Made by a program: the position numbers and the translations under genes
Shown here: one piece after another, positions 15,950 to 22,957 of the stretch
How positions within the stretch are numbered: position 1 is the stretch's first letter
Layout of the letters: each line of letters starts with the position of its first letter
Assembly (NCBI RefSeq): GCF_002210345.1
Contig: NZ_MWQI01000007.1
Coordinates: 62,001-126,000 of the forward strand
DNA length: 64,000 nt
DNA from: Fibrobacter sp. UWB4
GTDB lineage: Bacteria > Fibrobacterota > Fibrobacteria > Fibrobacterales > Fibrobacteraceae
Direction: 5' to 3'
The notes under the pieces: generated by a model
Told to the model about the DNA's origin: nothing
Database searches by the model: none
Seen by the model: the letters and a program-made list of their open reading frames with translations, nothing else

Positions 15950-16627
15950 ATGATTCGAAAGTTTTGTTCGCTTGTTTTTTGCGTTATCGCCTTGCTTCTA
16001 CTTTTAGCGGGGTGTTCAAACCATCCGCCTTCCGCCGCGCAATTTATGAATGTGAAAAAGGATAGAATGAGTTTTGTTGTAGGTGGGACTGTTAGAACAG
16101 GAAATGTTGACAATCGCGAAGTCTCTTACGGCCCTAAAAATAATACGGCCCATGATCAATATTATTCGTATGAAGAAGGATATTGGAATTTAGACCTAGT
16201 TTGGTTTGCTGCTACATCTCATGTTGTATTGGGGCTTGCTCTTGAAGACTATACGTATAGAATGTTTTTAGGTCCTCGCTTTCAATATTTTGGTGTACAG
16301 GGCTGGGCTGGACTTTCTCCGAGTGATCGTAGAAAAGAAAAGGATAATCCCAAAGTAGTGGGTGGGGTTATGTTGATAGAGCAATTCCCTATATCGGAAA
16401 AAATCAAGGTAGGGCTTAGTGAACATATTTCGCGGAATTCATATAAGGTTATCAATCACACGGAATGCTGTTCTATGAATGAAATTTATGCTGAACAGTA
16501 TGCTGAATTTGGTTTTGGAACATACTTGACATACAAAAACTTCTCTATTGAATTCCGTTATGGGCGAGAAATTGGTGAACCGAGAAATCGCTTTTATTTT
16601 ATGACGAATTACGCATTCTTTAATTGA
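15950..16627 (+). CDS. Lineage-specific lipoprotein, paralogue of the protein at 20669
   Basis: 225 aa with a lipoprotein signal and lipobox LLAGC (Cys22). The first residues of the mature part (CSNHPPSAAQFMNV) are identical to those of the protein encoded at 20669-21316. Further shared blocks are LMLIE, SEHISRN, GTYLTYK and FRYGREI(G/D)EPRNRFYFM near the end. The alternating hydrophobic strands and aromatic C-terminus suggest a small beta-barrel or beta-sandwich in the outer membrane. No known family is recognised. The ATG follows TTTATAAA almost directly and there is no clear ribosome-binding site. Confidence 0.7.
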   Translation: MIRKFCSLVFCVIALLLLLAGCSNHPPSAAQFMNVKKDRMSFVVGGTVRTGNVDNREVSYGPKNNTAHDQYYSYEEGYWNLDLVWFAATSHVVLGLALEDYTYRMFLGPRFQYFGVQGWAGLSPSDRRKEKDNPKVVGGVMLIEQFPISEKIKVGLSEHISRNSYKVINHTECCSMNEIYAEQYAEFGFGTYLTYKNFSIEFRYGREIGEPRNRFYFMTNYAFFN

Positions 16628-16648
16628 TTTGAACTATAATTTAGACGT

Positions 16649-17710
16649 ATGATTATTGATAAGGAAAAAGCCACACATCGTGCGGCGGGATTGGATCTCT
16701 TTCGCGTTGTGGCGGCTGTAATGGTGCTGTTGTTCCATTGCAATATCCATCATGATAGCAGTTTCGGACCGTTGACGGGATTTATCTCGATGGGTGCCGT
16801 GTTCATGACGGCGTTCTTTATGCTTTCGGGCTATGTGCTGTTTTTGACGTACAAGGACAAGTCGCTTGTGCAGGCTCCCGCACTCAAGAAATTTTACCTG
16901 AAACGCATTTTCGGAATTTTTCCTTTGTATTTGGTCGTGGCGGTATTGTATGTTGTAACCTTGGGACAGGAATCGGTGTCTCAGAATCTGGTGTTGTTGC
17001 CGGTTGAACTGCTTGGGTTGCAAAGCGTATTTTCGACGCTGTTCCCGGTGAGCCATAATGACGGGACCTGGTTTATTTCCTGTTTGCTACTTGCGTATTT
17101 GGCGTTCCCGCTGATGCAGGAAGCTGTAAAGCAGATGACGACACGCACGAAGTGGATTGCGCTTGCAATTTGCGCTGCTGTTCTGCTTTGGTCGCCGCTT
17201 GTGGTGCATACGTTCAAGACGGATTCGATTTATGCAAACCCGTTTTTCCGCGGACTGGAATTTTTCATTGGCGTTCTGTTGTGCTCGTTGCCGATCCGCG
17301 CGGGAATTGCGAAAATTCTTGCGACGTGGAAAGTCTTTGTCGCTGAGGCGGTGCTTTTGATTGCCGGAATTTCGATTGCGGTTCGGCTGAATATTTTCGT
17401 AGGCAATTACATGCTTTACGACTGGATTGTGCTGCCGCTGTTTGCCTGCATGATTTTAACGCTGGCGGGATTGAAATCGCCACGGCTGCAGGGGGCTGCG
17501 ATTTTGCGTTATGCGAGTGCGGCGAGCTATGCGTTTTTCTTGGCTCAAGTGTTCAATACACAAATTGAAAATTGGCTATTCCCGTTATGCGGGATTCAAA
17601 ATAATGCGTTGCAAATTGCAGTATCGGTTGCTCTGTGTGCTGTCATTGCTATTGCGTTGCACGAACTTATCGAAAAGCCGTGCGCAAAAATGTTGAAAAA
17701 GAAATTGTAA
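16649..17710 (+). CDS. Acyltransferase 3 family membrane protein (O-acyltransferase)
   Basis: 353 aa with about ten membrane helices. The N-terminal RAAGLDLFRVVAAVMVLLFH carries the family's R/H motif, with the catalytic-type histidine in LLFHCNIHHD. FFMLSGYVLF (about 55-65) is the second hallmark. Such inner-membrane enzymes move acetyl or succinyl groups onto sugars of polysaccharides, lipopolysaccharide or glycans. It ends in a basic tail (AKMLKKKL). TATAAT lies at 16635-16640, 8 bases before the start, with no Shine-Dalgarno sequence, so the message may be leaderless. The substrate is not known. Confidence 0.88.
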   Translation: MIIDKEKATHRAAGLDLFRVVAAVMVLLFHCNIHHDSSFGPLTGFISMGAVFMTAFFMLSGYVLFLTYKDKSLVQAPALKKFYLKRIFGIFPLYLVVAVLYVVTLGQESVSQNLVLLPVELLGLQSVFSTLFPVSHNDGTWFISCLLLAYLAFPLMQEAVKQMTTRTKWIALAICAAVLLWSPLVVHTFKTDSIYANPFFRGLEFFIGVLLCSLPIRAGIAKILATWKVFVAEAVLLIAGISIAVRLNIFVGNYMLYDWIVLPLFACMILTLAGLKSPRLQGAAILRYASAASYAFFLAQVFNTQIENWLFPLCGIQNNALQIAVSVALCAVIAIALHELIEKPCAKMLKKKL

Positions 17711-17713
17711 AAA

Positions 17714-18550
17714 CTATCGGAGAGCTGTTTCAAGGATTAGGGCGAGTGCAATTAGCGTAAGTCCGTTTTTGGGACGAATTTTTTTGCTGATGGGATAAAA
17801 TGCGTTTGCAATAAATAATATCGAGAAAAGGAGAATCCCTGCAGCGAGCATGTAGGCGGGAGTTCCTGAGCAACAGCGGTATATGCCGCTGTATGTCCCT
17901 GATATGAATGTAGTGATTGCGTTTACGGCGAGAACTGACGCAATACCAAGCGCAAATTTAAGATGGTTTAGCCAATAGTCTCGGACTATGTTGTTTTTTG
18001 TAAAGAAACAAAAAAGCAGGATGGCGCCTATAGGGATATATTTGATATATGGCAGAATGGTTATTAATTTTAAATCGTGAAAGCCTGCAGATCGGTTTGC
18101 GCCCATTGAAAATCCAACTAGAGTAAAAAGGACAATACCAAACCCGGTTGCCATACATAAAATGAATGAAACACATCCGTCAGAGTCGGGCATGGATTGT
18201 GTATTGTTGTAGCTGTCTATTTCTTCTTGTGTAATTTCGTGATTTGATGGGTCTTCGTTTTCGGTGGGAGCCTGTTCAGAACTTGGAACTGAAATTTGAA
18301 TATCGTTTAAGTCTGGATTTGATTCAATAGGTTGCTTTGGAATTGTCTCGAACTGCACGAAATTATGTTCGGCGTCTGTTTCGTTTTCTTCGTCTTCGAT
18401 TTCTGCGATACGCGCTTTGACAATGTTCTGGCGTTCTGGGGAATCGTCTTTTCTGATGATATCTAAAACTTCATAGAGTTCGTCAAGCGGCAGCTTGCAA
18501 ATTTGTTCTTTGTAGCCTTTGAGATATTCTTCAGTGAATTTTGTTGTCAT
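17714..18550 (-). CDS. Hypothetical membrane protein with a soluble N-terminal half
   Basis: 278 aa from the ATG at 18550 (MTTKFTEEYLKGYKEQ). The longer frame beginning MHNLLY is less likely because a TATATT box lies 9 bases upstream of 18550. Residues 1-130 are acidic and soluble (ending in a low-complexity acidic linker). Residues about 135-275 hold four or five membrane helices (SFILCMATGFGIVLFTLVGF, LITILPYIKYIPIGAILLFC and others). No family is recognised. It is convergent with the acyltransferase gene, with only 3 bases between the stops. Confidence 0.6.
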   Translation of the reverse strand: MTTKFTEEYLKGYKEQICKLPLDELYEVLDIIRKDDSPERQNIVKARIAEIEDEENETDAEHNFVQFETIPKQPIESNPDLNDIQISVPSSEQAPTENEDPSNHEITQEEIDSYNNTQSMPDSDGCVSFILCMATGFGIVLFTLVGFSMGANRSAGFHDLKLITILPYIKYIPIGAILLFCFFTKNNIVRDYWLNHLKFALGIASVLAVNAITTFISGTYSGIYRCCSGTPAYMLAAGILLFSILFIANAFYPISKKIRPKNGLTLIALALILETALR

Positions 18551-18645
18551 GCGGCATATAATATACAACAAATTATGCAATTGGGTGTTTTTTAAGGGGC
18601 GAAAATAATGTATTATTAGCAGTAAACGATTTGGAAGGAGATCCT

Positions 18646-19671
18646 ATGAAATTACTGAATCTTGGTAGTCTGCTTTGCTGTTCTTTGATGCTTGCCTGTA
18701 GTGAAGGTGGCGAGTCTAATCCGGTGGCAGATAATTCAAGGGAAAATTTTGTGGGGATTAAGTACCCGTTGGTTTTGGATGAGGTAAATCGGAAGTTTTC
18801 GACTTATGAAGTACACAGTTATGATGTTTGCAAAGTTGATGATGACAAATACGAATTCGTGACGATGGTGGATACACAACATATTGATAGGGTGTATGAT
18901 TTCAGAGGCGATACGCTTGTTATTTTCTATAGCGATGAAGATGTTAGAACGTATGGTCAAATATTTGTTGGTGGTAAAAATGGACAGATTAAGAATAAGT
19001 GGAAAATGATAAACTGCGAGTATGTTCAAGAAAGCAATTCGCTTGATTGCAGTGATACAAAAAAATTAAGCAGCAGACAAAAAAATACAATTACATATTT
19101 TGAATTTACGCAGGATACTGTTTTTGCGTCAGTGACTGATCTGAACGGAAATGCGATTGATATATATGCCCCGACAGAAGATGAATATGATGATTATACG
19201 GGGTCTTCTTTTATGGAAGATATCTTTGATGTGATTATTACATCGCAATATGAAGTTTTCCCGTGGACGGCATTCTGGAAAAGTGAAAATTTTGAAGCCC
19301 ATGCGCAAAAAAGGAATGTTGTTATTAACAGTAAAGATAAAACGCATATTTCTTTTGTGATTCGTGGGCAAAATTTTGAAGTCGAGTTTACCAAGGCGAA
19401 GCGTTTGCAGTATAACCGTGGTAGTTATGTAGAAGTCGGTGCAACTTTGAAATCTGACAATGGAGTTTGCATTTTGGATTATATGTCCGATCCCCAAATG
19501 ACTCAAGAAATTTGTAAGGCAGAAAACGCGGGGCTGATGGATCTTGTTTCCACCTACAATAGCAAAGACTCGCTTTTGTATTATGGTGCGGATAGCTACT
19601 ATATTGGTAATGCTGGTGAATTTAGGGACTGTATCGTTAATTTGGTGAAGAATAAAAATGCCGAGCACTGA
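18646..19671 (+). CDS. Hypothetical lipoprotein
   Basis: 341 aa. ATG 18646 is chosen because AAGGAG lies 6 bases upstream and the sequence from it is a lipoprotein signal with lipobox MLAC (Cys18). The mature protein is acidic and beta-rich (EVHSYDVCKVDDDKYEFVTMVD and similar strands). It has several cysteines, including a C-terminal pair that may form disulfides. No family is recognised. It overlaps the following TfoX-N gene by 14 bases. Confidence 0.65.
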   Translation: MKLLNLGSLLCCSLMLACSEGGESNPVADNSRENFVGIKYPLVLDEVNRKFSTYEVHSYDVCKVDDDKYEFVTMVDTQHIDRVYDFRGDTLVIFYSDEDVRTYGQIFVGGKNGQIKNKWKMINCEYVQESNSLDCSDTKKLSSRQKNTITYFEFTQDTVFASVTDLNGNAIDIYAPTEDEYDDYTGSSFMEDIFDVIITSQYEVFPWTAFWKSENFEAHAQKRNVVINSKDKTHISFVIRGQNFEVEFTKAKRLQYNRGSYVEVGATLKSDNGVCILDYMSDPQMTQEICKAENAGLMDLVSTYNSKDSLLYYGADSYYIGNAGEFRDCIVNLVKNKNAEH

Positions 19672-19975
19672 AAAGTTCCGTGATTACGTCTTGGCGCAGT
19701 TCAAGGGTGAACTGCGTGTGACGACCCGCAAGATGATGGGCGAGTACATCCTTTATGCTGATGGAAAAATCTTTGGCGGGATTTACGATGACCGTTTGCT
19801 TGTGAAGCCTGTGGCCGCTGCAAAGGCGATGCTTCCGGATGCAAAATTGCAGTTGCCCTACGATGGCGCAAAGCCGATGTTACGTGTCTGTGCCGAACAA
19901 ATTGCAGACAACAGCTTGCTCGCGCGTTTGCTCGACGCCATGATTCCAGAACTGCCCGCTGTGAAAAAGAAATAG
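19658..19975 (+). CDS. TfoX N-terminal domain protein
   Basis: 105 aa. The sequence TRKMMGEYILYADGKIFGGIYDDRLLVKPV is the core of the TfoX-N fold. Stand-alone TfoX-N proteins are common outside competence regulation and their job is unclear; the C-terminal TfoX domain is absent here. It overlaps the end of the upstream lipoprotein gene by 14 bases and is followed 12 bases later by another lipoprotein gene, so it is probably read as part of a small operon. Confidence 0.8.
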   Translation: MPSTEKFRDYVLAQFKGELRVTTRKMMGEYILYADGKIFGGIYDDRLLVKPVAAAKAMLPDAKLQLPYDGAKPMLRVCAEQIADNSLLARLLDAMIPELPAVKKK

Positions 19976-19987
19976 TGGAGATAAAAT

Positions 19988-20653
19988 ATGAATCCAGTGA
20001 GAACTTGGACTCGATGCGTACTTCTATTCGTCCTGTCGATGTTGTTACAATGCTGTGCGAATAACGAGTCTCAAACAAAACGGAATTCATCGACTTCTAC
20101 CAAAAGAACTTGGTGGCCGGAGTCTACTCAGGTTATTGCGGAATTTGTGGAGTTAAAGCTGGATAAGCTTGAATCCTTGCAGGATAGCGTAATCAAGTCC
20201 ATGATTGATTCGATTTGTGCGGGTAATGATTTTATTCGTTTCTATGCGGAAGGTAGCGGATTTTCAAAAACGGAATTTTCTGTAAGGCTAGAAAAAGTGG
20301 TACGGGATTCTTCATGGTTTGTCCTGCGAAGGATTTACTATGAACGGGACTATTCCCATTGGACGGGAAATATGAGCGATTACTCGAAAATGTCCTGGAA
20401 AAAAATGTCGGTGGATTCTATTGCCGATACGACGATGTACTTGAAAATGGAATCGGCTTTGGAAAGTTTTGTACCGGAAACAACGAAAGTGGAAAATTAC
20501 ATTGTCGTTGATTCGAATTTTGAGGGAATTGGTTATAAAAAAGATGGACGATGCATGGAAGCTTCTGTTTCCGGGGGCTATTTTTGGGATTCTCCGGGAT
20601 TGAGCGCTTTGTATGCGGAATTGGAAAAATGGAATCGTCCTTATAAAGAATAA
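19988..20653 (+). CDS. Hypothetical lipoprotein
   Basis: 221 aa. The N-terminus MNPVRTWTRCVLLFVLSMLLQCC is a lipoprotein signal with the acylated Cys at about 22 or 23. The mature part is Ser/Thr-rich at first and then mixed alpha/beta with many acidic residues. No domain is recognised. GGAG lies 6-10 bases before the start. It follows the TfoX-N gene by 12 bases and precedes the next lipoprotein gene by 15 bases. Confidence 0.6.
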   Translation: MNPVRTWTRCVLLFVLSMLLQCCANNESQTKRNSSTSTKRTWWPESTQVIAEFVELKLDKLESLQDSVIKSMIDSICAGNDFIRFYAEGSGFSKTEFSVRLEKVVRDSSWFVLRRIYYERDYSHWTGNMSDYSKMSWKKMSVDSIADTTMYLKMESALESFVPETTKVENYIVVDSNFEGIGYKKDGRCMEASVSGGYFWDSPGLSALYAELEKWNRPYKE

Positions 20654-20668
20654 GCTATTTTATAATTT

Positions 20669-21316
20669 ATGAAATGGATATTATGCTCCCTGGTCTGGGT
20701 GATGGCCTTGATTTTGGCTGGATGCTCTAATCATCCGCCTTCTGCTGCGCAGTTCATGAATGTGAATAAAAATGGTGGAAGTCTTGTTTTGGGTGGAGTT
20801 GCCTTTGTTGGTGATGTTCATAGAGGAACTTATCGGTTTGAAAGTGATTATTTCGATGCGGAAGATTATGGGGCTCTTGATATATCATTTTTAATGCGGT
20901 TTGATCACTTTATATTTGGCGCGTCTCTCGAAAATATTTCAATTAGTGGTATTGCGGGTTTTCGAAGTCAATATGTAGGTTTGCAGGGATGGGGTTTGTT
21001 TGCAATAAATACTGTTGATAGAGACGCTGTTCCTTTTTTTGGAGGTCTGATGTTGATAGAAGAATATCCTGTAAATGAAAATTTTAAACTAGGATTTAGT
21101 GAGCATATTTCTCGTAATGCATATAATGTTGATGAAAATCTTGGTGGTATAGGTTTTTATTCTACTGGTTTTTATGATGAATTTGGTGTAGGGACTTATT
21201 TGACTTATAAAGGCTTTTCCCTTGAATTTCGCTACGGTCGAGAGATTGACGAACCGAGAAATCGATTTTATTTTATGATAAATTATGCGTTTATGAATGG
21301 AGAGTCGTCAAAATAA
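20669..21316 (+). CDS. Lineage-specific lipoprotein, paralogue of the protein at 15950
   Basis: 215 aa with a lipoprotein signal and lipobox LILAGC. It shares the mature N-terminus CSNHPPSAAQFMNV with the 15950 gene product, as well as LMLIE, FSEHISRNAYNV, GTYLTYKGFSLEFRYGREI and EPRNRFYFM. A small outer-membrane beta-barrel or sandwich is likely from the strand pattern, but this is inference. TATAAT lies only 2 bases before the ATG, too close to drive this start, so the gene is probably read from upstream. Confidence 0.7.
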   Translation: MKWILCSLVWVMALILAGCSNHPPSAAQFMNVNKNGGSLVLGGVAFVGDVHRGTYRFESDYFDAEDYGALDISFLMRFDHFIFGASLENISISGIAGFRSQYVGLQGWGLFAINTVDRDAVPFFGGLMLIEEYPVNENFKLGFSEHISRNAYNVDENLGGIGFYSTGFYDEFGVGTYLTYKGFSLEFRYGREIDEPRNRFYFMINYAFMNGESSK

Positions 21317-21390
21317 ACATTTTTTGCATTTGGGGGTGTTAGGGGGCACAGCCCCTTAGGCGAAGGGGTGATGGAAGACTTGCTCTAGAA

Positions 21391-21424
21391 GGAGGTGCCC
21401 GCTCGGTGGCGGGCATGACAATAG
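21391..21424. repeat. Dispersed repeat, family B (GCCCGC...GCGGGCATGACA)
   Basis: The hairpin GGTGCCCGC/GCGGGCATGACA recurs at 35468-35503, at 41217-41248 (with AT-rich loop) and, enlarged, at 39406-39459. All copies lie between genes. Confidence 0.7.
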
Positions 21425-21454
21425 GGCAAGGCTGCAATCAGGGGGAGGCTTCCC

Positions 21455-21491
21455 CTCCTCCCTAACCACCAACCACTAACCACTAATCACT
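21455..21491. repeat. Tandem CCAACCACTAAC tract
   Basis: CTAACCACCAACCACTAACC continues as ACTAATCACT. The complement occurs at 15779-15797 and a degenerate version at 29380-29410. Confidence 0.6.
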
Positions 21492-21561
21492 TTGTCACGT
21501 CATTTGTTTTTTCCCGCAGATTTTAGTATCTTAAAGCATGAAAAACTTAGAGGTAAAATAA

Positions 21562-22545
21562 ATGGATATTCAGGAACTTTCGGAAAAGGTGAAGCAGCAG
21601 AGTTCTTTTTGCATGAACTTGCTGCGTGAAGTTGAAGATACGGTGATTGGTCAGAAGGCAATGGTTGAAAGCATTCTGACGGGTATTTTGGCAGATGGCC
21701 ACGTGCTTTTGGAAGGTCTTCCGGGCTTGGCCAAGACGACTGCGGTGAAGGCTTTTGCCGATGCTGTTTCGCTCGACTTCAAGCGCATCCAGTTTACTCC
21801 TGATTTGCTGCCGGCAGACTTGCTCGGTACGACGATTTATAACGCTCGCGAAGCAAAGTTCGAAACGCGCAAGGGCCCGCTCTTTACGAACCTCGTGCTT
21901 GCTGATGAAATTAACCGTGCTCCGTCGAAGGTGCAGAGTGCCTTGCTCGAAGCCATGCAGGAACGCCACATCACAATTGGCGATGAAACGTTCAAGCTCG
22001 ACGAACCGTTCCTGGTGCTTGCCACGCAGAACCCGATTGAACAGGAAGGTACGTATCCGCTGCCGGAAGCTCAGGTGGACCGTTTCCTCTTGAAGGTGAA
22101 GGTGAGCTACCCGAACAAGGCTGACGAAATGAAAATTCTCGATGCTGTCTCGGGTGCAGGGCTGCGCCAGCCGAAGGCTGTTGCAACGAAGGAAGATATC
22201 TTGAAGGCTCGCGAGCTCGTGAAGCAGGTCTATGTGGACGAACGTGTGCGCGAATACATTGTGAACTTGGTCTTGGCTACGCGCGATCCGGGTAGCATCA
22301 AGCGTAGCGACTTGGTGGGCTTTGTGGAAGTGGGCGCCTCGCCGCGTGCTTCTATCGGCCTTGCCCAGGCTTCGAAGGCTCATGCGTTTATCCAGGGCCG
22401 CGCTTACGTGACGCCGGAAGACGTGAAGGCTGTTGCAATGGAAGTGCTCCGCCACCGCGTGATTTTGAGCTACGAAGCTGAAGCGGAAGAAGTCACTGCC
22501 GAAACCGTCGTGCAGAAGATTTTGGACAGCGTTGAGGTGCCGTAA
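21562..22545 (+). CDS. MoxR-type AAA+ ATPase
   Basis: 327 aa. Walker A is GLPGLAKTT (about residues 52-60), the Walker B block is NLVLADEINRAPSKVQSALLEAMQE and sensor 1 is VLATQNPIEQEGTYPLPEAQVDRF, all standard for MoxR. These ATPases act as chaperone-like factors with von Willebrand factor A proteins, often DUF58 proteins. Here the DUF58 gene is 12 kb away on the other strand and a BatD-like gene is 6 kb upstream, so the usual operon is dispersed. A 7-codon open frame (ATG at 21538) ends directly against this start. GAGGT is the ribosome-binding site. Confidence 0.95.
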   Translation: MDIQELSEKVKQQSSFCMNLLREVEDTVIGQKAMVESILTGILADGHVLLEGLPGLAKTTAVKAFADAVSLDFKRIQFTPDLLPADLLGTTIYNAREAKFETRKGPLFTNLVLADEINRAPSKVQSALLEAMQERHITIGDETFKLDEPFLVLATQNPIEQEGTYPLPEAQVDRFLLKVKVSYPNKADEMKILDAVSGAGLRQPKAVATKEDILKARELVKQVYVDERVREYIVNLVLATRDPGSIKRSDLVGFVEVGASPRASIGLAQASKAHAFIQGRAYVTPEDVKAVAMEVLRHRVILSYEAEAEEVTAETVVQKILDSVEVP

Positions 22546-22597
22546 TCTTAAGCGCTCGCGAACGAGATGCCGCGAGAGTCGCAGACCTTGTTAAAAT

Positions 22598-22621
22598 GCA
22601 CCCCGATGGGGGTGCTTTTTT
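22598..22621 (+). terminator. Terminator after the MoxR gene
   Basis: The hairpin GCACCCC-GATG-GGGGTGC is followed by TTTTTT. Confidence 0.85.
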
Positions 22622-22901
22622 ATTTGGCATGAAATGCAATAATGATGGCGCCGACGAATATTATCAAGAAGAACAGAAAGAGAATAATTGTTTTGCGTTT
22701 CTCTGATTTCCAGTGTTGTTGTAGGTACTTAATAGCGATGTAGAGAATATAGAGAATGTCGATTCTAGGAATGTGTTTGAGTTTTGAGGCGTCTACTTTG
22801 TCGTACATATATCCCCAAAGGCCGAGTAGGACAATTCCCAATAGAAATAAGATTGCTATGCAAATGGCTGATTGAAGATCTGCTATGTTCTCGTTTGGCA
22901 T
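22620..22901 (-). CDS. Small hypothetical two-helix membrane protein
   Basis: 93 aa. Two hydrophobic segments, AICIAILFLLGIVLLGLWGY (about 12-31) and TIILFLFFLIIFVGAIIIAF near the C-terminus, flank a charged loop of about 35 residues. No family is recognised. It starts 7 bases after a TATATT box on the minus strand (22909-22914 on the plus strand) and lacks a Shine-Dalgarno sequence. It is convergent with the MoxR gene. Confidence 0.55.
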   Translation of the reverse strand: MPNENIADLQSAICIAILFLLGIVLLGLWGYMYDKVDASKLKHIPRIDILYILYIAIKYLQQHWKSEKRKTIILFLFFLIIFVGAIIIAFHAK

Positions 22902-22916
22902 GGAACTTAATATACG

Positions 22917-22940
22917 AAAAAGCCCCCGGGCGGGGGCTTG
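22917..22940 (-). terminator. Terminator of the collagen-like lipoprotein gene
   Basis: The hairpin AGCCCCCGGGCGGGGGCT, with a T run on the minus strand, lies 18 bases past the stop at 22958. Confidence 0.85.
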
Positions 22941-22957
22941 AAAGTACCTGTAAATTA

